A DNA stretch of 64,000 nt, taken from assembly GCA_964613795.1 (NCBI GenBank), contig CAZTJR010000003.1, positions 117,377-181,376 on the forward strand. Direction: 5' to 3'. Position numbers and translations under genes: made by a program. The notes beneath the pieces were generated by a model. It had not been told where the DNA came from. It saw only the letters and a list, made by a program, of their open reading frames with translations, and did not search any database. Position 1 is the stretch's first letter. Each line of letters starts with the position of its first letter. Origin of the DNA: Chromatocurvus sp964613795. GTDB lineage: Bacteria; Pseudomonadota; Gammaproteobacteria; Pseudomonadales; Halieaceae. This document shows positions 33,157-40,890 of the stretch, piece after piece.

Positions 33157-35278
33157 ATGCCCCCAGATAATCCGCAAGATCACATACAGTGACCGCGGCG
33201 TTGATAGGCTCTTCGGCGGGGGGCAGCCGACTGTTGTGCGCTGCGAGATCGTCCCGTAGCGTCTGGCATAATGTCTGTGCCGTCGGCAGGCTGCTGCTGA
33301 TATATAGCAGTCCGACCTTGTAAGCCTGATAGTGGCCCACCATAAACGCGCGATGACCATGCTGCTCTGCGAATCGTGCGAGCCTCTTGTAGCGACGCCT
33401 GACGCTGCCAAGCTCGTCGTTTTCTATCTCACTCGTTTTCAGATTGAGTTCCATGCCGAGCATGGCGATCGGCAGTTTAAAACGTTCGCCGATCTCCAGT
33501 GCCCGCTCTGTGTAGTAGCGGAATGCGGCGGAATCTGACAGACCGGTGACGTGGTTTAGGTGGGTCTGCAGGCCGCCGCGGAGTTCTTCTTCGACCATTT
33601 CTCCAAGAGCATCGAGCATCGAAGCGTCTACATCACTGAAGGCGCGACGTTTACCATCAATCAGGCATAACGTACCAACCTTGCTGCCGTCGTCCATGAA
33701 CAGCGGCCGGCCTGCGTAGAATCGCAGTTGCGGGTCGCCATTGACCAGCGGGTTAAGGCGGAAGAACGGATCAACGGTGGCGTCTTCAACCACCAGGATG
33801 CCGTCGCCTTCGATTGTGCGGTTGCAGAACGCCACCTTGCGTGGCGTGCTTTCCGCGCTGAAGTTCGCGCGCGACTTGAACCACTGACGCTCCTTTTCAA
33901 CCAGTGAGATCAGAGCGCTGTCTACGCCGAACGCGTCTGCCGCCAGGCGTGTAATCCGATCAAAACGCGCCTCCGGCGGCGTGTCGAGAAGGTTCAGACG
34001 ATGCAGCGCGTCGATCCTGCGCGCTTCAAGCTTTGCACGACGCTCGACATACCATCCGGGTATATCTTCGGCAAACAGTGGACGGGAGATAAGATAGCCC
34101 TGGACGATATCGCAGTTCAGAGATTTCAGATAGCGCATGGTTTCTTCGTCCTCAACACCCTCTGCGGTTGTCTCAAGACCCAGGCTACGGCCCAGATCGA
34201 CCACCGATCGCACAACCGCGCGGGATTCGGAGGAGTTCATCGCCGTAGTAACAAAGCTCTTGTCGATTTTGATTTCCGAAAACGGCATGCGCACGAGCTG
34301 AATCATTGAGGAATAACCGGTGCCGAAGTCGTCGATCGAGAGCGAAAAGCCCTGCAGACGAAGATGCGTCAGAGTGTTCAGGGAGACAGCCGCATCTTCC
34401 ATGGCGCTGGTTTCGGTAAGCTCGAGAATGACGCGATCCAGAGGCACCCGGTTCTGTCGACAGATAACGGCAAGTTCATCGAACAGCGCGCGGTTGTTGA
34501 GTGTACGTGCCGATATATTAAGAGATAGCTGCACCCGATTGAGCACGGGATCGCTCTGCTCGCCACTGTAGACCGCGCGGGGCAGCTCAGCGAGCCAGCG
34601 CAATGCCTGTGATGCAACCTGCAGCGTAAGGCGATCGATCAGGCCCGATGCCTCGGCGATGGGGATAAAAACGTCCGGCGGAACGTTGCCGTAATCGGGA
34701 TGGTCCCAACGGGCGAGTGCCTCGAAGCCCGCCAGTGTGCCGCTGCGACAGCGTGCCTTTGGCTGGTAGGCGACCCGGATATGGCCGGCATTGACGGCAT
34801 CGCGCAGGTCCGCTTCTGTTGGCGTCGGCTTGAGTCTCTTAACCGGGTCTGAGCTGGTGGCTCGAGTTTCCGGTGTTGCGGTAAGTGCCTCCTGCAGCAT
34901 GCAGCGCAATGTCTTGGCAGAGAAGGGTTTGGGCAGAACTCCGACAACATTCAGGCCGTTTTCCCGTGCCGAGCGCCGCGCGGCGTCAAGAACCCGGTCG
35001 CCTACGCCACTGCTGACGATCAGGGCGGCGCGACATCCGCGACCCACCAGATGCTCCATGACTTCCACGCCGTTCATCTCCGGCATAATGAGGTCCAGGG
35101 CGATGATGTGCGGGTTCCAGTGATCTACCTGTTGAAAGAAATCGCTGGCGCGCTCTGTATACACCACTGCATGGCCGTCGAACTCTGCGATGCGCTTGAT
35201 CGTGGCGCCGATCATCGGGTCGTCATCGAGAATCAGAAGGCGGGTCCGCGTTTCGGCTGCCGCACCGTTTGCTGTCAC
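33113..35278 (-). CDS. REC-EAL-GAF protein with degenerate GGDEF-like end (c-di-GMP phosphodiesterase)
   Basis: Counted from GTG 35278 (721 residues), the receiver is at about 12-130 (phospho-Asp62 in IALDLIMPEMNG). The EAL domain (about 155-400) has E186 in FEALARW, LSLNIS, LELTET, DD316-317 in IDDFGTGYSS, EIKIDKSF, AEGVEDEE and QGYLISRP, so all metal and catalytic residues are present. A GAF domain (about 425-560) follows, then a region beginning NHVTGLSDSAAF that resembles a GGDEF domain lacking its signature loop. It should hydrolyse c-di-GMP under phosphorylation control. GTG 35278 was preferred over TTG 35326 because GGAG precedes it by 8 bp. The gene converges on and overlaps the kaiCB kinase by 44 bp. 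Confidence 0.9.
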   Translation of the reverse strand: MTANGAAAETRTRLLILDDDPMIGATIKRIAEFDGHAVVYTERASDFFQQVDHWNPHIIALDLIMPEMNGVEVMEHLVGRGCRAALIVSSGVGDRVLDAARRSARENGLNVVGVLPKPFSAKTLRCMLQEALTATPETRATSSDPVKRLKPTPTEADLRDAVNAGHIRVAYQPKARCRSGTLAGFEALARWDHPDYGNVPPDVFIPIAEASGLIDRLTLQVASQALRWLAELPRAVYSGEQSDPVLNRVQLSLNISARTLNNRALFDELAVICRQNRVPLDRVILELTETSAMEDAAVSLNTLTHLRLQGFSLSIDDFGTGYSSMIQLVRMPFSEIKIDKSFVTTAMNSSESRAVVRSVVDLGRSLGLETTAEGVEDEETMRYLKSLNCDIVQGYLISRPLFAEDIPGWYVERRAKLEARRIDALHRLNLLDTPPEARFDRITRLAADAFGVDSALISLVEKERQWFKSRANFSAESTPRKVAFCNRTIEGDGILVVEDATVDPFFRLNPLVNGDPQLRFYAGRPLFMDDGSKVGTLCLIDGKRRAFSDVDASMLDALGEMVEEELRGGLQTHLNHVTGLSDSAAFRYYTERALEIGERFKLPIAMLGMELNLKTSEIENDELGSVRRRYKRLARFAEQHGHRAFMVGHYQAYKVGLLYISSSLPTAQTLCQTLRDDLAAHNSRLPPAEEPINAAVTVCDLADYLGAFTDPMAKAQKGNTI

Positions 35279-35362
35279 CCCGTAGACTCCAGCTCTAGGC
35301 GAATCCTGCCGCCTGGCGATCTGCAATGAGGGTACTGCATAGGCATGCGCACTCTGAGTTGG

Positions 35363-36715
35363 TCAATTGCCCAGTCTAGCGTCGTTCGGTGCGGTGGGTA
35401 CAGCGGGATGTCCAGGTTTTGCCGCATATTTTCCGGCGCGCCGGCTTGCTGCGTAAAACAGCGCGCCGCTGGCTATAATGCCCAGACTGATCATGGCTTC
35501 GACGGGCCGCTGCAGTACGATATAGACAAGGGTCCAGCCCGTTATTGCAAGGAAAATGAGCGGCGGTAGCGGGTAAAGGCGAATGCGAAATGGCCGCGGA
35601 ATATCCCGGCGCCGTGCGCGAAGCACAAAAACACCGGCCACCGTGAAGAATGTATTGAGGGCCATGGTTGCACCTGAGAACACGAGAATACGGTCGAATG
35701 ACGCGCTCCACAGGAAGACCAGGGCGACGCCCGCCTGCACGCAGACTGCCAGGGCGGGAATGCCGTCCCGGTTGACGCCCGACAGATGGCGAAAAACCGG
35801 GAAATCCTCGCCGATGGACTGCAGTACCCGGGGCCCCGCGAGTATCATGGCGCTTACGGTAGAGACGAGGAGCAGCGCGAGGAGAATTCCCATAACGGTC
35901 GCGCCGACATCACCAAAGGCGTAGGTCGCCGCTACGTAGCCTACCTCCACTTTACCGATCATGGCATCCATCGGGGCGACTGAGAGGAACACATAGTTCA
36001 GCAGCAGATACGACACACAGACGAGTGCAGTGCTGGCGATCAGTACCCGGGGCAGATTGCGCTCCGGGTTCTCCAGTTCACCGGTAATGTAGGTGGCGGC
36101 GTTCCAGCCAGAGTACGCGTAGTTCACGTAGATCAGCGAAACTGCAAAGGCGCCGCTGAAGAGGAGGGCGCCATCGCCGTCGACGGGTGTGAACGTGGTC
36201 ATCTGCCCGCTGTTATTGGACAGTAGCGCCGCGCCCGCAAAACCGAGTATCAGAACGATTTTCAGGAGCGTCAGCCAGCGCTGCGTTCCGCCGCTACCCT
36301 TGTGGCTGGTGCAGTGTGCCAGGGTCAGCACAAGGATGAGGCCGGTGGCCAGCCAGACCGCCGAAAGGGCGGGGAAGACTGCCGAGAGATAACTGCCGAA
36401 GGTCATGGCCGCCAGTGCCGTCGGCGCGGCAAAACCGACGGTAGCGGATACCCAGCCTGAGATGAAGCCCGCCATCGGGTGGTAGATCTGTCCGAGAAAG
36501 TTGTACTCCCCGCCTGATCGTGGCAGTGCTGCGCCGAGCTCCGCGTAGCACATCGCCCCACACAGTGCAGACAGGCCGCCCACGGCCCAGAGCGCCAGCA
36601 GCACCGGCGCTGACTGGATTTCAATCAGTTGAAACCCGAGGCTGGTGAAAACGCCGGTTCCAATCATGTTGGCAACGACGATAGCGGCGGCGACGGATGG
36701 CTTGAATGAGGACAT
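35363..36715 (-). CDS. APC-superfamily amino acid permease
   Basis: A 450-residue transporter with about twelve membrane helices. AAAIVVANMIGTGVFTSLGF is the TM1 unwound substrate-binding motif of APC permeases, PRSGGEYNFLGQIYHP and YAYSGWNAATYITGELENPERNLPR are typical of the LAT/Y+L and bacterial SteT-like branch. The substrate cannot be named from sequence. The start at 36715 (MSSFKPSVAAA) was chosen because the upstream 63 codons are Arg/His/Pro-rich, run into the tRNA promoter and show no membrane character. It lies between the signalling island and the tRNA-Ala gene. Confidence 0.9.
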   Translation of the reverse strand: MSSFKPSVAAAIVVANMIGTGVFTSLGFQLIEIQSAPVLLALWAVGGLSALCGAMCYAELGAALPRSGGEYNFLGQIYHPMAGFISGWVSATVGFAAPTALAAMTFGSYLSAVFPALSAVWLATGLILVLTLAHCTSHKGSGGTQRWLTLLKIVLILGFAGAALLSNNSGQMTTFTPVDGDGALLFSGAFAVSLIYVNYAYSGWNAATYITGELENPERNLPRVLIASTALVCVSYLLLNYVFLSVAPMDAMIGKVEVGYVAATYAFGDVGATVMGILLALLLVSTVSAMILAGPRVLQSIGEDFPVFRHLSGVNRDGIPALAVCVQAGVALVFLWSASFDRILVFSGATMALNTFFTVAGVFVLRARRRDIPRPFRIRLYPLPPLIFLAITGWTLVYIVLQRPVEAMISLGIIASGALFYAASRRAGKYAAKPGHPAVPTAPNDARLGN

Positions 36716-36832
36716 GGCGCATTTTTCTCGGTTCCCCGCAGGGATGCAAGTATCAATCCGAGTATCTGCCGGCAGGAAATGGCCCGATCTTCCGATGTGG
36801 CGATGCGGAAGCGGTTTCCTCGGGGCATTTGC

Positions 36833-36861
36833 TTGACAGGGGTGCGGGCCGTGCCTAGAAT
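36833..36861 (+). promoter_or_regulatory. Sigma70 promoter of tRNA-Ala
   Basis: TTGACA at 36833-36838 and TAGAAT at 36856-36861 are separated by 17 bp. A GC-rich discriminator (CGCGCC) follows, typical of stable-RNA promoters under stringent control. The tRNA begins 45 bp after the -10 hexamer. Confidence 0.8.
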
Positions 36862-36906
36862 TCGCGCCTCTACAGACGGTTCGGAACGCATCTGAACACG
36901 TCATCT

Positions 36907-36982
36907 GGGGCCATAGCTCAGCTGGGAGAGCGCAACACTGGCAGTGTTGAGGTCGGCGGTTCGATCCCGCCTGGCTCCACCA
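36907..36982 (+). tRNA. tRNA-Ala(GGC)
   Basis: A 76-nt tRNA with an encoded CCA. The acceptor arms GGGGCCA and TGGCTCC pair (one G.U), the D arm is AGCTCAGCTGGGAGAGC, the anticodon stem CAACA/TGTTG flanks the loop CTGGCAG with anticodon GGC, and the T arm is GGCGGTTCGATCCCGCC. Its 3' end is repeated downstream in tandem copies. Confidence 0.97.
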
Positions 36983-37209
36983 ACTTCTCGATTTTCAAGA
37001 TTTCGAGGCAACCTTTGTCGGCAACGCCCGGTCGAAACGCCGACCTGCGGTCGACGCAGGGTGGCCTGCCCGTTCGATCCCGCCTGGCTCCACCAACTTC
37101 TCGATTTTCAAGATTTCGAGGCAACCTTTGTCGGCAACGCCCGGTCGAAACGCCGACCTGCGGTCGACGCAGGGTGGCCTGCCCGTTCGATCCCGCCTGG
37201 CTCCACCAA
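36959..37209 (+). repeat. 113-bp tandem direct repeats containing the tRNA-Ala 3' end
   Basis: Copies begin at 36959, 37072 and 37185, giving a period of exactly 113 bp. Each copy opens with the T-arm to CCA segment GTTCGATCCCGCCTGGCTCC-ACCAA (25 bp). The first two copies continue with an identical 88-bp spacer, and the third is only the 25-bp core. The spacer contains inverted repeats (GGTCG-n6-CGACC, TGCG-GTCGA-CGCA). The organisation resembles the tyrT/rtT repeats of E. coli. Confidence 0.95.
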
Positions 37210-37310
37210 TCCACCATTTCCTTTCGGTTAGACCAACCAGATTTGCCCTGCACTTTCCGGTGCCTTTGCATTAGTCTTGTACTTCGCACACACCAATCGG
37301 ACATAAGACT

Positions 37311-37655
37311 GTGGCCTACGATCTCACGGGAAAAATAAAACTTATTCAGGAACCGCAAACCTTCAATAGCGGCTTTACGAAACGCGAGATGGTGGTAGTT
37401 GTCGAAGGGGGCAAGTACCCACAGGAAATCAACCTGGAATTCGTGCAGGACAAGATATCACTCCTGGACAATCTGGAACCGGGGCAGACTGTGACAGTGA
37501 CGTTTGATATTCGCGGGCGAGAGTACAACGGTCGTTACTTCAACAACCTGCAGGGCTGGCGCATCAGCATGGAAAATGAGTCGCCAACGACCGACGCACC
37601 ACCTGTTCAGGACGGCCCGCCCGCAGAGGTCTACGACGACGATATTCCGTTTTAG
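37311..37655 (+). CDS. DUF3127 OB-fold protein with SSB-like acidic tip
   Basis: A 114-residue protein. VAYDLTGKIKLIQEPQTFNSGFTKREMVVVVEGGKYPQEINLEF and GREYNGRYFNNLQGWRI match DUF3127, an OB-fold family related to single-stranded-DNA-binding proteins and common in Bacteroidetes. The linker is Pro-rich and acidic, and the last residues DDDIPF are identical in kind to the C-terminal tip by which bacterial SSB recruits repair and replication proteins. GTG start at 37311. It is the first gene after the tRNA-Ala repeats, and the amidohydrolase starts 3 bp after its stop. Function is unknown; ssDNA binding is inference. Confidence 0.85.
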   Translation: MAYDLTGKIKLIQEPQTFNSGFTKREMVVVVEGGKYPQEINLEFVQDKISLLDNLEPGQTVTVTFDIRGREYNGRYFNNLQGWRISMENESPTTDAPPVQDGPPAEVYDDDIPF

Positions 37656-37658
37656 CCG

Positions 37659-40600
37659 ATGCGAGTCCACACCGCCGTGCTATTGGGCCGCCGCTATGCT
37701 GCCGTCGCTGCCTGCCTGCTGGCCGCCTGCAGCAACATCGCTGAGCCCGCTTGGGGCGCTTCAGAAAACACCGAGGCAGCGACTACCTCTGTTTTGCTGA
37801 CAGAGGGAACCAACCTCGCGGTGGCAGTCAGTCCGGTCAACGGGGACAAGGTGATTGCTCTGCAGGCCGCACTCTATCTGCAAAAGGCCGGGGAAAAATC
37901 GACACGAGCGCTCACCGGCTGGGACGACGATGCCTGGGAACCAAGTTTTCATCCCGGCGGTGGCCATATTGTCTATGCAGGCTATCGCGAAGGCACTTTC
38001 GACCTCTGGAAGCTGAATCTCTATGACGGATCGAAGCCCGTGCCACTCACCCGCGGTGCCTTCGATGATCGCGAGCCTCAGTACTCGGCAGACGGGCAGC
38101 GCATTATCTTTTCCTCTGACCGCTCCGGCAGCTACGACCTCTGGCAACTGCATTCGGGTGAGGGCGATACACCGCCAGCGGAACCTGAGCCGCTGACATC
38201 CCTTGATACAGACGCCCACTCGCCGACCTGGCACCCGGACGGAAACGGCTTCGCCTATCTGGTGACTGACCGCGGTGGGTCAGCCATCTACTGGCAGCGG
38301 CCTGATGCTGACGCTGAGTTGTTACTGCAGAGCCGCTCGCGCTTTTCCGGCCTGCGGTTTCTCCCGGCGGGCACGGCACTCAGTCTGCGCACGCTGGATC
38401 GCGACTCCGCGGGCAACGCGCTCAGCAGTCTTTCACTGTTCGACCTTGCAACAAAAACCCTCACACCCCTGACGCCCAGTGGGGCCGATGTGTTTCCCTT
38501 TGGCGCCCAGTGGCAGCCTGATGGGAGCGCGGTCTTTACCGCCGATGGTCAAATCCAGCGCTGGTCTTCAGACGCCCCGATTCAGTCGGAACCGTTTACC
38601 GTTGATATCGCGATAGAGCGGCCAGCCTACGCGCGCAAGCAGCGGGATTATGACAGCGCCGCGCCGCGCCCGGTGCTGGGCATCTCTTACCCGACCCTGT
38701 CACCGGGCGGCGGTGCTCTGGCGTTCACCGCGCTGGGCGACCTCTATCTCTGGGATATCGAACAACAGAAACTGTCTCAGATTACTGACGACCCGGCTGC
38801 CGATCAGACACCTGTCTGGTCGCGGGACGGCAAACGCCTGAGCTGGATCAGCGACAAGCACGACCGGTATGCCATCTGGACTCTGGATCTGGCTACCGGG
38901 GCCATAGACTCGCTTGTCTTCGAGACGAAATTCATCAGCTTCCCGGCATGGTCACCGTGCGGAAGCAAACTCGCATTTTTTTCCGATGTACCGGCCAATC
39001 CCCTGCTGCATGTGGTGGGACAGCTCAGCATCTACGATATAGAGACCGGCGAGTTGTCGGCTGTATTGGCGCCCATGCCACCACAGCCGATCAACTGGTC
39101 TTCTGATGGCAGGTACCTGGTCACGACCCGATTGAAGCCTTACAGTCAGCGCTTCCGCGAAGGAATCTACGCCATCGTCGCCGCCAATGTCGACACCGGC
39201 GAAGCCCACGACATTGTGCCCACCCCGCACCGCAGTCTCACTCACACGACCCTCGCGCCTCGCGGCGACGGATCACACCAGGTGGCCTACAGCCAGAATG
39301 GCGTATTGAATGTGCAGGTGCTGGATGAGGATATGCGGCCTGTGGGTGCGCCGCAGGTACTGGTCGATGCACTGGCGGATATGCCGAGTTTTAGCCACTC
39401 CGGTGAGTATCTGGCCTACCTGGCGGGGGACCAGCTTTTTCGCCTGCATCTGCTGACGGGCGAGCGGGAAGAAATCTCGCCGCGCATGACGTGGCGAAGG
39501 GACGTACCAGACCGGCGCTGGGTGCTGCGCGCGGGGCGTGTTTTTGACGGGATGTCAGAGTCCTACACAGAGGATGTCGACATCACGGTCAATGGTCATC
39601 GTATTCAATCCATCGGCCCTATCGATACCGCCACGGACCTGCCCGTGCTGGATGCCAGTGACAGTACGGTCATTCCAGGCCTGTTTGAATCCCACGCCCA
39701 TATTGGTGATCACAATCACAGTGAACAACAGGGGCGGGCCTGGCTCGCTTACGGCATTACCTCCGTGCGTGATCCGGGCTCCAATCCCTACCTGGCCAAC
39801 GAGCGCCGGGAGGCCTGGGCCTCGGGCCGCCGAACAGGCCCCCGCACTTTCATCACCGGGCACAATATCGAGGGCAATCGCGTGTACTACGCCGTCGCCG
39901 AGGGCATTGCATCAGACGCTCATCTGGAAAAAGCCCTGCAGCGAAGCCGTGCGCTGGATGTCGACTTCATCAAGACCTATGTGCGTCTTTCTGACCGGCG
40001 ACAACGGCGAATCGTCGACTTTGCCCACCGCATGGGCGTGCCAGTGACCTCTCACGAGTTGCTGCCTGCCGCTGCTTACGGCGTTGATTACGTCGAGCAT
40101 TTCACCGGCACCAGCCGCCGGGGTTTCACCACCAAGATCAGCGAGCTGGGGCGTAGTTACCAGGATGTCGCGGCAGTCCTTTCGGAAACCGGTATGGGCA
40201 TCGTACCTACTATGGTAGTGCCCGGGGTGGTGCTGACCTTTACCGAACAGAATGACCTCTACAGCACAGAGCAATTCAATGCGCTGTACGGCGAGGCGGC
40301 CAAAAAGAATTACCAGGACTTCATGGCTTTCTTCGGTCCTGGCAGTGGAGGGTATGTCGATGCCTACGGCGAGCTACTCAGCGAGCTTGTGGCGCGCGGT
40401 GCACTGGTGGGTACGGGCACCGACTCGCCCTTCACCCCGTTCGGCACTGGCCTTCACGCCGAACTGCGGCTCTACCAGCGCGAGGGATTAAAGGGCTACC
40501 AGATTTTGCAGGCGGCCACCTTGCAGTCCGCCCGCATCGCCGGTGCTGACAGAGATCTGGGGTCCATCGAAGCCGGCAAGCTGGCCGATATGGTGATCAT

Positions 40601-40706
40601 CAACGGAGATCCCCTCGCGGATATCAGCGAGGTCACCAACATCCGTGGCACTGTCAAGAACGGGCGTTACTACTCGCTGGCGGACCTGCTCTACCCCTCA
40701 CATTGA
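37659..40706 (+). CDS. Lipoprotein amidohydrolase with N-terminal TolB-like propeller
   Basis: A 1015-residue exported protein. The N-terminus ends in a lipobox-like LLAACS. Residues about 50-610 carry repeated PD40/TolB propeller blades (FHPGGGHIVYAG, YSADGQRIIFSSDRSG, WSRDGKRLSWISDKHD). Residues about 625-1010 form a metal-dependent amidohydrolase: FESHAHIGDHNH with His679 and His681, further His in TSHELLP and VEHF, and the metal Asp in GTDSPFTPFG. Propeller-amidohydrolase fusions of this kind occur in several phyla and are annotated as imidazolonepropionase- or prolidase-like, and the substrate is unknown. It follows the DUF3127 gene by 3 bp. Confidence 0.88.
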   Translation: MRVHTAVLLGRRYAAVAACLLAACSNIAEPAWGASENTEAATTSVLLTEGTNLAVAVSPVNGDKVIALQAALYLQKAGEKSTRALTGWDDDAWEPSFHPGGGHIVYAGYREGTFDLWKLNLYDGSKPVPLTRGAFDDREPQYSADGQRIIFSSDRSGSYDLWQLHSGEGDTPPAEPEPLTSLDTDAHSPTWHPDGNGFAYLVTDRGGSAIYWQRPDADAELLLQSRSRFSGLRFLPAGTALSLRTLDRDSAGNALSSLSLFDLATKTLTPLTPSGADVFPFGAQWQPDGSAVFTADGQIQRWSSDAPIQSEPFTVDIAIERPAYARKQRDYDSAAPRPVLGISYPTLSPGGGALAFTALGDLYLWDIEQQKLSQITDDPAADQTPVWSRDGKRLSWISDKHDRYAIWTLDLATGAIDSLVFETKFISFPAWSPCGSKLAFFSDVPANPLLHVVGQLSIYDIETGELSAVLAPMPPQPINWSSDGRYLVTTRLKPYSQRFREGIYAIVAANVDTGEAHDIVPTPHRSLTHTTLAPRGDGSHQVAYSQNGVLNVQVLDEDMRPVGAPQVLVDALADMPSFSHSGEYLAYLAGDQLFRLHLLTGEREEISPRMTWRRDVPDRRWVLRAGRVFDGMSESYTEDVDITVNGHRIQSIGPIDTATDLPVLDASDSTVIPGLFESHAHIGDHNHSEQQGRAWLAYGITSVRDPGSNPYLANERREAWASGRRTGPRTFITGHNIEGNRVYYAVAEGIASDAHLEKALQRSRALDVDFIKTYVRLSDRRQRRIVDFAHRMGVPVTSHELLPAAAYGVDYVEHFTGTSRRGFTTKISELGRSYQDVAAVLSETGMGIVPTMVVPGVVLTFTEQNDLYSTEQFNALYGEAAKKNYQDFMAFFGPGSGGYVDAYGELLSELVARGALVGTGTDSPFTPFGTGLHAELRLYQREGLKGYQILQAATLQSARIAGADRDLGSIEAGKLADMVIINGDPLADISEVTNIRGTVKNGRYYSLADLLYPSH

Positions 40707-40712
40707 GCGCCG

Positions 40713-40842
40713 GATGGCCTTGACCACGATGTGGTGGCCCGCTTTGACGGCGGTCGCATCACCTCAGATGGCGGCGGCCTGTTGCTGCATTAGGTGAATC
40801 ATGGCCTGGGGCTGCTGTCCCGTACTGATGTAGCGCTTGGGT
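40713..40842 (+). pseudogene. IS1380-like transposase N-terminal remnant
   Basis: Translating from 40713 gives DGLDHDVVARFDGGRITSDGGGLLLH, then a TAG at 40791-40793, then VNHGLGLLSRTDVALG. The segment FDGGRITSDGGGLLL is the characteristic N-terminus of IS1380-family DDE transposases. Only about 43 codons survive, with one internal stop and no inverted repeats seen. It shows that an insertion sequence was once present between the amidohydrolase and formamidase genes. Confidence 0.65.
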
Positions 40843-40890
40843 AGAGGAGTACGGGGTAGAATCCGTGGAAACCCTGATCAGGAGTCCGAC

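Noticed and set aside
36959..37209. Possible CRISPR array
   Set aside because: The unit is 113 bp, spacers are identical rather than unique, and the repeat core is the tRNA-Ala 3' end.
36944..37338. Protein-coding genes within the tRNA-Ala repeats
   Set aside because: Frames here simply follow the repeat sequence and have no independent coding evidence; the parallel with E. coli tpr is too weak for a gene call.
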